From: Beroe ovata
Taxonomy: Eukaryota; Ctenophora; Nuda; Beroida; Beroidae
NCBI GenBank assembly: GCA_946803715.1
Contig: CAMPET010000008.1
Coordinates: 380,900 to 414,689 of the forward strand
Length of the DNA stretch: 33,790 nucleotides
Direction: 5' to 3'
The position numbers and the translations under genes are program-made. The notes beneath the pieces were generated by a model. The model worked only from the letters and a program-made list of their open reading frames with translations. It searched no databases and was not told the origin of the DNA. Shown one piece after another: positions 22,101-32,760 of the stretch (its first letter is position 1; each line of letters opens with the position of its first letter).

Positions 22101-23045
22101 ATTTTGCTGCAAATTCAATTGAGATCAAATCAAGATATTTGGTTTTCAAACATTCAACTGCAGCAAATGCATTTTTGGTTCTTGAATGACGCATGCAGGT
22201 ATAGTGTATTTTTGCACCATTTGGCCACCATCGTCCTTCATATCGCCCTAATGAAAACAAAGTGAACAAGAAATTTACCTAGGTAGTCAATATAGTTATT
22301 TGCATTTTGCATGATTATCATTTATCAATCGACACAGCAATGCATGAATTAGTGACGCGAAAAAGCATATTTCAAGCACAAAAAAGCTGCTGTCGAGAAA
22401 TTAGCTACCCCAAAAGTGAAACCTGTTGAAAATTGAATTTTATAATTTTTAAATGATTTTGGGCACTGCCAACAGGGAATCTGATAAACTTCTTGTCTTA
22501 TCATTACTAATTACCTTGATAGGACTGATTATGGGATCTGTTAAGTCTATAAAGTAGCACCCCAGGACCATGCTGCTGGCGTGTAACTGATCAGGGGGCT
22601 GGCAAGCCCCCCGCGGCATCTGTAGGAAATGTTGAACGTGCGAGCAAAAAGGGCCCGAAGGGCCCTTTTTGCGAGCTCGCTCACCGAGGCGGCCCGAAGG
22701 GCCGACTTGGTGAGCTTTAACACGCGAAAAGCTGTGGAGCNGAAATAGGCCCAAGGTTCTTCCCCCACTTACAAGACTTAATGAATAGCGCTGAGAAGCA
22801 ATTCGAGAAGAATGGAGGCAACGAATGACGTTAGTCAGATGATAGAACAGATGTGAGAAGAATTATGTAGGTACCCGAACAAGATTCATGAATTCTCCAT
22901 GATGGATTGATGGACGATAATTATCATTTGGGATAATCAAATTACAGGAGAGTTGAATGTACAATTATTACATTGTTACCTATCTTACTGATAAGTTATA
23001 ACCATGACCGTGATAAAAAGGCAGTTGATCTCAGCAATGAACATC
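22101..23045. other. Intergenic region between the convergent PLAT and EF-hand genes
   Basis: Apart from the hairpin cluster at 22594-22715, this is AT-rich DNA with no exon I can support. The two genes converge here. Confidence 0.5.
22594..22715. repeat. GC-rich cluster of three hairpins, two with GAA triloops
   Basis: Hairpin 1 is GGGGGCT-GGCA-AGCCCCC (22594-22611). Hairpin 2 is GCAAAAAGGGCCC-GAA-GGGCCCTTTTTGC (22644-22672), a perfect 13-bp stem. Hairpin 3 runs from GCTCACC to GGTGAGC (22679-22715), with CGGCCC-GAA-GGGCCG at its tip. All sit in a GC-rich island in AT-rich DNA, and an unresolved base (N) follows at 22741. It could be a structured RNA, a transposon end or inserted foreign DNA. 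Open frames across it look like chance. Confidence 0.8.
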
Positions 23046-23051
23046 TTTATT
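23046..23051 (-). terminator. Candidate polyadenylation signal of the EF-hand gene
   Basis: TTTATT on the plus strand, i.e. AATAAA on the minus strand, about 430 bp past the HDEL stop codon. Confidence 0.3.
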
Positions 23052-23481
23052 TATACTCACAGTAGAACTGAGAGCTATACCTACCAAAGAGCAGTGTATT
23101 AAGACTAGAGAATCTTCGTGAATTTTCGAAAATTTAAGAAAATGTATAATTTATATTTCGATATCATATTTGATCGAATCAAAGAATTTTAATGCATTGA
23201 GTATCTTGACAGCAAACGTAAATGCCAAGTAATTACCTACCTTGTCTACCACGATACAAAACATATATATATATATGACTGATAGGACTTAAATATTTCA
23301 AATGTACCTAATCATATACAAAAAGTGGCCGGTTGCTAGTTCAAGTTGCTACTTGCAAAGGGCTCCTTCACAAAACACCAAGGAATTCCTAATGTCTTCC
23401 TATGTGTTTCATGATGGAGCCGCTCAGCATATTCATACCAAAATAATATTACTAGACTTACTGCATTGTAAGAAGATGTTG

Positions 23482-25749
23482 CTAAAGTTCGTCATGAAGT
23501 TTTCGGGAGAAGTCGTCGATTCTGATGAGAGATTCAAACGCCTCGACCATCTCTTCTTCACTGACTTTACCATCCTTGTTAGCATCTGCTAGTGTCATCA
23601 TTTCATCTGCAATGAGTTATATAACTGTCAGAAAGCTCCAGTAGGTTGATAAGAAGTTTCTGACAACTTTCTCTTTATTAAGTCTAGGAGCTCCGCTAGA
23701 GAGGCGCAAAAATTAGAGGAAAACAACAAAATATATATTACTGGGCGCGGCAAGATACTGTGCAGTACTAGTGCAGTTCTAGATATAATACTACGTATGA
23801 TACTACTACATATTATGATACTACCTTAGTTTGTAAACCCCTCCCAGCTGTGTTTCGATAACCACTGAGTTGGAACTCTGAACTCCCCCTATGCAGCGGA
23901 CATCTGCACTTACAAACATTCTACTATACCCAGAATGAACAAGTATTTTCCCTGTTAAGGTTTGCGATATCCGAAAGTTCAGCTGTACATTTCTTATAGG
24001 TACCCAGATACTACTCAGATTGGTTGCGTTTATGGATTATATAAACCCGCAATCCAATTGTTATTACATAGTTAAATGTCAGATGAATGGTAAATCAGTA
24101 GAACGTCAGTAGCACACATATGTATCGTATACCATTATCTCGTGATAATTCGAAATTTTGTGATTCAAAATATCAAAATCATCATACCTGTGTCGAGATG
24201 ATCAATATATCCTCTTGTACATCTATCAATCTCCGTGTAACTCACTGACCCACTCCTATCCTCGTCACAAGTATCGAACATGTCCTGTACGAAAAGCATT
24301 GTGGTGAAATATATATGGTGTCTCTGGCTTGTAAAGTGATCGCTACAGCTGCGCTCACAATGAAGGAATATAGTTCAAAGAGTATCCATAACAATACTTA
24401 CAATACCTACGATACTTATCCATTACAATTAACAATACCTACTTGAGGATTCCGATGAAGGGCAGGAACAAGCTCAGGAATAATCACATGAGCAAGGTAC
24501 CACTTGTCAAATTCGTCGAAATTGTACTCCAGGTCAGTGTTAGCATCATACTGCCGATGCTGTTGCCCCAAAATTACTCCATGCAACTCTTCTTTATCGC
24601 GAGGATGGGTGAAGGAGAAGAATTCGTCCCAGTTCAGGACTCCATTCTGAAGAATCAACAGTATCATCGAATATAAACACTGAACGCTGATCATAATGTA
24701 TTGTGTAACCTATGCTGGCGATGTTTGAAATATAGCTAATTGGAATTCCAGCTATTTTAGGTGGGTATACCTTATCTTCATCAGTTTCCTTGAAAAACGT
24801 GTAGAAGTCGTTGATGATTCCGACAATGTTTGGACCTTGCACTCCCGGTTTTCGGGGAGATCTGGACACGTCCTCCGATAATTTGTCCTCGTCAACCCCG
24901 CCCGACGGTAACACGTACTTTCTACTGAATGTGTCAGCTGTTCGCCGGTCTAGCCCACCACCCAATGCAAACTCGGTGAATGTTATCTGCTGATCGCTAT
25001 CAACATCATAATCCTGGCGGAACAGCATTTCCAGTCAGTATCATTGTCATGTGATTTCGCCAACAACTATAATTGTAATTTGTGGAAGTCAATGATGAAG
25101 TTCATCGACTAACCGTGAACATTCCTTTAACGTCTGATGCCTTGTTGATAATGAGATTTCGGTGCATGCGGAAGGCCAATTCTGTCAAACTAAGGAAATT
25201 ATCGTTGTCTCCATCTGCATCGAGGAACACCTGCAAAACAGTTTTTGAGATCAGGGGCTCCTTCACGAAATACTTTGGAAAGCAATAGAAATTCATCAAT
25301 GACGTTACAATTAGGACACCTTTTTAGCTCTCCTAACTTCCATTCAGGAATTCCTAATACCTTCCTTAATACCTGATTCGCGGAGGAGCTGCAGCTTATT
25401 CTTAATCACTACAAATCTAGGCAAAGTTACATACCTAAATGTGATTCGAATCCAGCTAACCTTGTGTATGACAGCTTCTAGGGCAGCCTCTTGAAAATCT
25501 TGTGACAAAAGCTCGTCTGTAAGATCAGGTCCAAGTAGCGTGATGAAAACTCTGTCAGGTGTCTGGTCGAATGGTGCTGAAGGGGGAAAGTTAAATATGA
25601 TTTCAAATCGGAAAAACTGACAAAATCTCATCACAAAACATAGATGGACACTCACGAGGCAGATTGTGGGTGGAAGGGTATTCGTTGAAGACTCTTCCGG
25701 CTGTGACATCACTTGCGGTGAAAAGTATCAACAAAACAGGTACCATCAT
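23482..25749 (-). CDS. CREC-type ER calcium-binding protein (Cab45/reticulocalbin-like), six EF-hands, C-terminal HDEL
   Basis: Exons on the minus strand: 25749-25656, 25576-25461, 25230-25114, 25013-24771, 24646-24443, 24284-24188, 23606-23482. They total 996 nt (331 residues) and every phase agrees. Residues 1-17 (MMVPVLLILFTASDVTA) form a signal peptide. Six canonical calcium loops follow: DGDNDNFLSLTE (76-87), DVDSDQQITFTE (112-123), DEDKNGVLNWDE (187-198, split by an intron), DANTDLEYNFDE (224-235), DEDRSGSVSYTE (265-276) and DANKDGKVSEEE (298-309). The last four residues are HDEL, the KDEL-receptor retrieval signal. Six EF-hands, signal peptide, retention tail and length are diagnostic of the CREC family, which buffers calcium and assists folding in the secretory lumen. 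The ATG pair at 25744-25749 sets the start. The closest paralogue type (Cab45, reticulocalbin or calumenin) is not settled; HDEL favours reticulocalbin-like ER residence. Confidence 0.92.
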
Positions 25750-25864
25750 TGCAATTGAAGGGAGTGAAAGGGATTGCAAGATGAATTTATCTTCCTCCAG
25801 TTTTCAATCTCGGCATAATGTTACAGGTAATGAGGTAATCACATAATTGAAATGGAAGACCTAT

Positions 25865-27718
25865 TACGTCACTCAAAATATTCAGTCCGCTGATTAGATT
25901 TTGAATAACTCACCATGCTGTCAGTCTTCTGCGAAGCCATACCTATGACCTATGTGAAACCTATCGATCGATAGCAGATATGCGGTTTGTCATAAGTCAT
26001 ACAAAGGTGAAAATTGATTTAATATGCTTCTCACTTCATGTTTACTATAGAATAATGTTTACTATAAAATAATGTTACTATTTAGCAAGTAGTTTTTAGT
26101 TTCCCCCGTAAAAAGAATAATTATCACGACTGTGAAGACAAGGCAGCTTCTAGTGTTCATAGTCCACCATCCTATATGCTTACATAGTGATACATCCGCG
26201 TATCAGTACAGTGTCAGTACTTCAGGAAGACGGTCTTGTTATAAATACCCGAAGCAATAGTACTGCAAAAGCCAAGAACCTATAATTACGCAGCGATATT
26301 AGAGTATTAGCTACTGCTCAACACTTTATTATCGAAAAGCGTTGGCAAACTGCCCTAAAAACAGCAGCATTTTTTGAATAATGCTGGCTAAAATCTCGAA
26401 CACTATATTCGAGCTATGTTAACACATTCTATATCACCTAAGTGATCACACAGTCTTAGTTATAGTGAATACTACCACTACTCGAACTTCGAAGTTTTCG
26501 TTCGGATACTTTACTTCAAGGATCATTCAGTTTCAAGGATTGTGTATCCTGTAAATTATGTTTCTGCAGAACTTCGAAAAATTAATTGGTATCGCATTTC
26601 CTCGTGATGAGAACAAAACATCGATGGTTCATTCGGAAAGTAGCCCCTCAGCCCAGTGTTAGCCCAGTATAGGTACAACTCGGTAGGTAGATACACATGT
26701 TGTGTGTACATTGGAAGAACTGTGTTTATTCACGCTGTTTTGCGTTCTCATATTTTGCTTTGTTTGTTATAGGGCTGCTATAAATAGTAATACCACATTG
26801 TTTGGCTCTGAGTTGTTTTCTGTGTCTCAATGAATCAGATGCCTTTAACATAAAAAGGAGCATCACTTAATTTCCAGCAGAGCGAATGGGTTCACTTGGT
26901 TGGTCAAGATGAATTCGGATTTGGCGGCCACTGATACAAGCTATGCCAACTTGATTGTTTTAGCTGACTGGCTAATGCAGTACATTTGGTCCTGACTTCT
27001 CAATGAGCACGCCTTGCAGTTCTTGGATATATCCAACCTTTCAAGGAACTGCTCCCGGTGTGGAATGATAATCTAATGAGCCATTTTGGTCACAGAAATT
27101 ATTGAGGAAACGAAGGAGTGGACCAATGGGGGTGAAACTAAAGAGGAACTAGTAGTATATATACCGAGATAAAATTACCCACGTTCAATTACTCAATTAA
27201 GGAAATTACCCGTGGGGCTCTGTACAGTAGAAACGGTCACTGAGAGTGAGAGATAAGGAGCGCGTTATATACGCGTATATCAGCCTGATAAAAAACGCGC
27301 CACTGCGGCGATAACATGTTTCACAATGTGACATCCATGTGACAGTGTCCAGGTCTTCTGACCTGTTTCAGACATTCCTGTTGGACACTGATATGATAAT
27401 GCAATTTTCAGCGTTTCCATTCTATAATATCGATAACGTTCATAATAACTAGGTAATACAAATTCACGGCAAATCCTGCATAACAGGTTTTCAGCTGCGT
27501 GCCTTTTCTCTTCCCTCTGCAGAATTTTCCAGCTTCTTGCTACTTTAATAAGTAAATATTCTCGACAGATCATACATTCTAGCTAGGAGAACCACTAGCT
27601 CAATCTTGTAACTTGCAAGGAAGTCATCACAGAACTACTGCATAATTTCACATGCAGGGGAATCAATTTTCCGGCACATTTCAATGTATCTAGCTGTGCA
27701 GCTCATTAGCGAATACAT
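25865..27718. other. Intergenic region, no gene supported
   Basis: About 1.85 kb of AT-rich DNA upstream of the minus-strand EF-hand gene. Its right part has a 97-codon minus frame (27280-27573) with a CRICREF stretch, but I see no domain or splice partner. It probably contains the EF-hand gene's promoter. Confidence 0.45.
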
Positions 27719-28230
27719 CTAAGTAATTAAGGTGGCGCCACTCTCTGCTGAGATAGTGCTGCTGCTGCTGTGTGTTTTCCTTCTCCATGAACGTCCCAAA
27801 ATAGTCCTTGGCTGCTCAGATCTGATTTCACTGATAAAACTTTCCTCTTGCCGGAAAAATAACATTTTCAGGAAAAGATTCAGAAAACTAAAAACTTCCA
27901 ATATGAACATTTCTTCTACGGTTGTCTCGTCCACTCTGCTTCCGCTTACCTCATGGCGCCTCACGCCATAATATCAAGATTAGAACTGTCAGCTGCTATG
28001 ATTATGCCGATCCCCTCAAGGATTAGTGGGGCAGAAGAAATCAAGCCTCGCTTTACTTCCCCTCTCCAAGATGGAATGCCTTGCACAAACTCTGTGTATA
28101 TGCACACAAATTAACATGCAAGAATATCCATCCTGCTGCCGCTGCAGAGCCCTCGTACAGAGATGTGTGAATTGTTGACGTTTCCTGTGAAGAGCTTGTT
28201 GACAAACTATATTATTGCTCTTGACTTCAG

Positions 28231-28382
28231 TTGTGTGCTGCTGCTGCCCGCTTCTGTTGTTCAGTTGTTGTTGTGCGTGACACAGGATAGTTCAGAGTTC
28301 TTTTTCACAGGACAGTTTCACACAGTGAGTCTATGCTATAGTTGATTGGATGTCAGTTGAGTAGATCTAGCTCCCTTCGCTA
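28231..28382 (+). repeat. Direct duplication, copy 1, upstream of the DUF218 gene
   Basis: Begins TTGTGTGCTGCTGC and ends AGATCTAGCTCCCTTCGCTA. It matches 28469-28611 closely with small indels. An unresolved base (N) follows at 28383. Confidence 0.85.
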
Positions 28383-28432
28383 NCAGCATGCTTGATTGGG
28401 TACCGAGTGGTGTCAGGCCTAAAGACCCGTAG

Positions 28433-28440
28433 TATATAAG
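28433..28440 (+). promoter_or_regulatory. Candidate TATA box of the DUF218 gene
   Basis: TATATAAG lies about 35 bp before the second copy of the duplicated segment, which looks like the 5' untranslated exon. No transcript evidence is available. Confidence 0.35.
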
Positions 28441-28468
28441 GAAAACCGGACAGACATACATATATACA

Positions 28469-28611
28469 TTGTGTGCTGCTGCCCGCTGCTGTTATTCAGT
28501 TGTTGTTGTGCGTGACTTTTCAGAGTTCATTTTCACTGGACCGTTTTATTCAGTGGGTCTATGCTATAGTTGAGTGGATGTCAGTTGAGTAGATCTAGCT
28601 CCCTTCGCTAT
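28469..28611 (+). repeat. Direct duplication, copy 2, probable 5' UTR exon of the DUF218 gene
   Basis: Close copy of 28231-28382. It runs into a good donor (AATAG|GTATGA, 28616/28617) and a 48-bp intron ending CTTAG at 28664, six bases before the ATG. Copy 2 is therefore probably the transcribed leader. Confidence 0.7.
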
Positions 28612-28669
28612 AATAGGTATGAATCACAATGAGTTATGAGCGAATAATCTACTTCTCATCTTAGGTTTA

Positions 28670-29686
28670 ATGGCTAAGAGATTGTTGGGAATTGTTGTTC
28701 TAGGTTGTCCCTCCATCATACAAGGTAGGTTGTGTTTCATACATTATAGTGTACATTTACAATGTATAGTGTATACCGAGTGCACATTGTACAATATACA
28801 GTCAACAGTGCGCAGTGTATATTCTACACTGCACACTGTAAACAGACCACGTTGGGTAAACTTGGACAGTGGAAACAGTACCTATACATTGTACTGTGTG
28901 TGAATGCATAATATTGTATACAGTATACTATTGTATACAGTATACAGTATACTATACTGTATGAATTTTGTTAACAGTATACACAGGAAACACTCTACTG
29001 CAGGAACGGGAAGCAGACTATTTGAAGAACGTGTCCAGACCAGTGTTGACCTGTATGAGAGAAGAAAACACCTAAACCCGCTAGTTGTCTGCACCGGCTA
29101 CCAAATTCCAGGTGAGAAAAACAAAGTATTGAGACAAAACAAAAAAAATTAAATCTGAAAATATATTACAAAAAAACAACTAAAATAGGAAAATGGTAAA
29201 TAGGTAAAATAGCGAATTCTAAGACGTGTTCAATGAACACTGTTCATCCACCGCGACACATTAGGATCTCCAGAATCGCAAGCTGAAGCACTGAAGAGAC
29301 ACCTAGTTGCACGTGGTGTTCCACCGGAGAACATAGTGGCGGAGAAGGAGTCCAGATCTACTCTAGAAAATGCTATCATGTCCAAACCTATCCTTGATGC
29401 ATACGGAGTGAATAATGTATCAGTTGTCACGAACAAGTTCCACGTCCAGCGATCACAGTTAGTCATTGTTCCTGATTCTGAATCATATATTCTCTACAAC
29501 ATCTCGTCCAACTGATTGCACTATTATCGCAGGTATATCTTCGAGAACATGTGTCCCGGGTACAACTTCGATTTCGAGGAAGCTCAGAACGGTGTGACAC
29601 CGGAGCAGTTGGCAGAATTATCCCGACTCGAGAGCCGAAAGATGGTCACTCTCCGCCCCAAGATGGTAGCCTATGATTCCTTCTGA
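28670..29686 (+). CDS. DUF218 (YdcF/SanA-like) domain protein
   Basis: Exons 28670-28724, 29004-29111, 29265-29457 and 29533-29686 join in phase to 510 nt (169 residues). The order matches the DUF218 fold: an N-terminal strand ending in Gly (LLGIVVLGCPS), a helix with an Arg (SRLFEERVQTSVDLYERR), a strand then the variable loop (NPLVVCTGYQIPG), SQAEALKRHLVARGVPPENI, EKESRSTLENA, and NNVSVVTNKFHVQRSQ, which carries the conserved His and Arg. DUF218 proteins bind nucleotide-like ligands in bacteria (YdcF binds S-adenosylmethionine), but their role in animals is not established. There is no signal peptide or membrane helix. The usual G-G-G at the first strand is reduced to GCP. The tail after the domain (TPEQLAELSRLESRKM) is helical and charged. 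Confidence 0.87.
28741..28975. repeat. Palindromic GTATAC/ACTGTATA-rich repeat within DUF218 intron 1
   Basis: Overlapping self-complementary strings such as GTATACAGTATACAGTATAC (about 28915-28962) and TATAGTGTACATTTACAATG with later complements. The intron is rich in short palindromes, and open frames read across it on both strands are an effect of this. Confidence 0.7.
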
Positions 29687-31070
29687 GATGTTCCCATGGT
29701 CCTGCAGAGTTTTGCACGTGGAACTGACTTCTCCACGTGCAGTAAAATATGGGAGAAAACAATTCGCATGTGGGAAATACTGAGCCAGGTCGTGGTTGGT
29801 GCATTTCAATACGGACAAAGTAATATCACACTGAAAAGATAGTGACGGGCCGCCCACAATCTACATGGTTAATAGTGGAATGCGCCAGAACAAAAGCCGA
29901 AAATCTAATTCAAACCATCAGGGCGCTCGAGCCGCTCGAATTTGTTCAATTTATACAATTCATAAGAATTTTGATACACTCAATAGTTTTTACCATACTG
30001 GTAATCTGACAGATAATCTATACTTTTTATACATTGATTTAATTGTACGGAATGGCATTGATTATTTAATTATTTATGTTAAAAGCTTTTGTTTCAATTC
30101 TGATAGTAATGGTAATGTTGTTCATTAAATTAAGCGTAAGAGGTAACAAGGCAAGAAACGTATTCAAAACAATAATTAATTCAATATACGAATCTATGTA
30201 ATATAATATCCAGAAATTTAAGCACAACAATGATCGGATATATCATCCAAAGTTATCTATAAAATTAGAAAATAAATTGTAGTTCAAGCATAACAGCTGC
30301 AGCACACTCACAGTACACAAACAAAATAATGACAAAATTCCGCAGATAATGAAATGATGGTAAACTGTTCACCGTGATATCTGTGTGAATATCATGATTA
30401 ATGTCTGCTTGAATATCAGAACAATATGAGAAAACAATTATCACAGAAACAGCGCGTTTTAAGAATTATATGAAACATTTTCAACAAAAACTTGGTTATC
30501 ACACGCTTTCAGTTTTGTACCGTTTATTGGATCCAAATTGATCCATTTATTTGGATCCATTGATTATTTGTTAAAGCAAGTATTAGAGCAGCTTGATAAA
30601 ACCTTTAAAACAAGATTCGTGGTTTGGTTCATATATCATTCAGAGTGTGAAAAACACAATCTTTATTAAATTCATCAAAACAAATTGCCATAAGTTGTTC
30701 ATAATAAAAGCAAATTACGGCAATTACGTGTAAATTGCGCCTCATGACTCTTCTGCAAGTGTAATTGGCCGCGAATCTAGCGAAGGTCACTATTAAATAG
30801 CATATCTCTCCAATTTACATATCGCCACACACACATACATACACACACGCCTATTCACATGTCCCGATGTCCTCTTAATACAGGAAACTGTTTCGACTTC
30901 AAACACACCGTGACTGCAGTAATGTACTATTTCAACACATTTAGAGCTTACGAAACACGATGAACAACAACAATGACACAAATGATCGGTTTCACCACCG
31001 ACTACCATGTCTTGTTCGGTAATGCAGGAGTCACTAGGTTGTCAAGAGAACCGATAACATTTCTAGATAA
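29687..31070. other. Intergenic region, no gene supported
   Basis: About 1.4 kb, strongly AT-rich from 29930 on. An AATAAA at 30271-30276 is a distant polyadenylation candidate for the DUF218 gene. A minus frame at 30793-31008 is Cys-rich but has no recognisable domain and lies after the stop of the PTAP/PPPY exon. Confidence 0.45.
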
Positions 31071-31238
31071 CTAGTGGTTCGACAAAACAAGTCGCTCGTG
31101 CTGATCGATATCTTCGTAGGGAGGCGGCAAGTCAGGCATAGCAGCATCCTGCATTGGAGGTGCTGTCGGCTGTACCATACCACTACCACTACTCTCATCA
31201 CAACCCTTCACTGGTACAGCTTCTTCCTCAACAAAACT
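31071..31238 (-). CDS. Terminal exon with PTAP and PPPY motifs, rest of gene not found
   Basis: A phase-0 exon of 55 codons plus stop starts after a good acceptor (GTCATTTCAG|AGT) and ends at the TAG at 31071-31073. It encodes an acidic start (SFVEEEAVPVKG), then QPTAPP and DLPPPYEDI, then HERLVLSNH. PTAP is the core TSG101 (ESCRT-I) binding motif and PPxY is the NEDD4-type WW-domain ligand; together they mark proteins that recruit the ubiquitin/ESCRT budding machinery. The rest of the protein was not identified. One in-phase candidate first exon is 31649 down to a donor near 31596 (PRRA|GTAGGT), but it is weakly supported. What the protein is remains unknown. Confidence 0.55.
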   Translation of the reverse strand, partial: SFVEEEAVPVKGCDESSGSGMVQPTAPPMQDAAMPDLPPPYEDIDQHERLVLSNH

Positions 31239-31274
31239 CTGAAATGACTGTACAATGACGCTCGAAAACGTCAT

Positions 31275-31356
31275 GACGTATATTATTATACGTCGTATAA
31301 TTGGGTGGTCGTAAAATTGAGAGATCAGATGATTGGGTGGTCGTATAATTGGGTGA
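31275..31356. repeat. Small palindrome and ATTGGGTGGTCGTA tandem repeat
   Basis: GACGTATA-TTAT-TATACGTC (31275-31294) is a perfect hairpin. It is followed by three related units of ATAATTGGGTGGTCGTA type up to 31356. Confidence 0.75.
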
Positions 31357-32620
31357 TGAGATGACTCATCTCAGAAGCGTGGGATTGTGGGAAGTAGGCA
31401 GACGCTGAGAAACCAGCTGAAACATAGCAAGATGGAGTTGATGATTTAGGCTTGATTGAGTGACCTGATTACATCTGACATCTGTACGCCTTCATTCTCA
31501 TGAAACAGAAGCCGTACCATGCGGTGATCAAAAATGAGATGATACATGGAGGTTGAAAATCTGAGAAAATTTTTCCCACGATGCGCGGCACCTACAGCGC
31601 GGCGAGGCACGCGCGCAAATTTACTCCAAATAATTAACGACGTTGTCATACTACCAACGGATGATGTTTTTGCGTGCTCCGTTACATGGCCCAGATTTTG
31701 TGATTATACCTTAATCCAATGAATCCAGATTTGGTAAACTGGTTAGAGACGCCTTCACAACCTCTTGCAAAATACAAACAAACAAACCCTACAAACACAC
31801 ACACACATACACAAAAGCGCACGATTAGTAATAGCAACACACTAATTTTGGTATTTAAATATACACACTGTTTTCTATTATACTGTTATCAACAACTTAG
31901 TATATTATTCGACATTTCTACTCTTCCTTGCTCGGTATGTAATTGAGTGTTTAGGCACATCATTGCTGACTATACGCTCAGCCGACTGAAATCACGATGC
32001 GATATATATTAGAGACTCAGCAAGCTCAAACAAAGGAGCTGCTTCATTTGCAATACCAATAACTGCGTAATTGTCCATTTTCCTCGAAATTTGCAGGAAA
32101 AACAGCTCTGCAACTTATTGTACAGGAATTCTAAAACTCAAAGACACGGTCCGTAGACAAGGCCGTTGCTCGATCCCTCTAAATTGGTACGCAAAAAAGC
32201 GACTTGTGTTTGTAGTAAGTATGCTATTAGTGAGGTAGCAACACATTGTTGAGTCTATCATGTTTGTATGTGATGTGACGTGTGTGACGTGTGTGTATGT
32301 TAGCAGCTACACCATGACATCAAGAACGTGTCCGGTAACCTGTCGTAGTAGATTATTAATAATACAACCTCTGTTGCTTTACCTCTCAGAGTAATAAATT
32401 AAGACTCATCACACATACACACACGTCCCACACTGTTGATTAATAAACAGGAAATGTGATTGGCGGGTCACAAGGTCACGTGACACAATGCAGTTTGCCC
32501 GCTGCTGCACACTCGAGTGACGCTATGTGACAAGCTTCACAGTTTGTGTGACGAACAAGGTTCATGTGACGCACATACACACAGTCAGTAGACTTATAAT
32601 CAGAGTTAAAAGCGATGGAA

Positions 32621-32760
32621 CACAGTACACTTCCTGTAACACAGACAAACACAGTACACATCCAGTAACACAGACAAACACAGTACACTTCCTGTAACAC
32701 AGACAAACACAGTACACTTCCTGTAGCACAGACAAACACAGTACACTTCCTGTAACACAG
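32621..32760. repeat. 29-bp minisatellite, about 4.8 copies
   Basis: The unit CACAGTACACTTCCTGTAAC + ACAGACAAA repeats with only a few substitutions (ACATCCAG in one copy, TAGC in another). The period is 29 with no spacers. Confidence 0.9.

Noticed and set aside
22449-22768. Two minus frames of 73 and 101 codons containing X
   Set aside because: They read through the GC-rich hairpins and an unresolved base; composition follows the palindromes.
25441-25460. tRNA-like TTCGAATCC string
   Set aside because: Sits at the boundary of an EF-hand exon/intron, and no cloverleaf can be drawn around it.
27280-27573. 97-codon minus frame with CRICREF, RING/zinc-finger-like at first sight
   Set aside because: The Cys/His spacing does not make a RING or other zinc finger, and there is no convincing splice partner.
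27719-27971. Overlapping plus and minus frames of about 80 codons
   Set aside because: Both are low-complexity, begin at non-ATG codons or lack splice support, and show no domain.
30793-31008. Cys-rich minus frame (HLCHCCCSSCF) after the PTAP/PPPY exon
   Set aside because: It lies downstream of that exon's stop codon and matches no Cys-rich family; probably 3' UTR or intergenic.
32621-32760. CRISPR-like array
   Set aside because: The 29-bp units are contiguous with no spacers, in eukaryotic DNA; it is a minisatellite.
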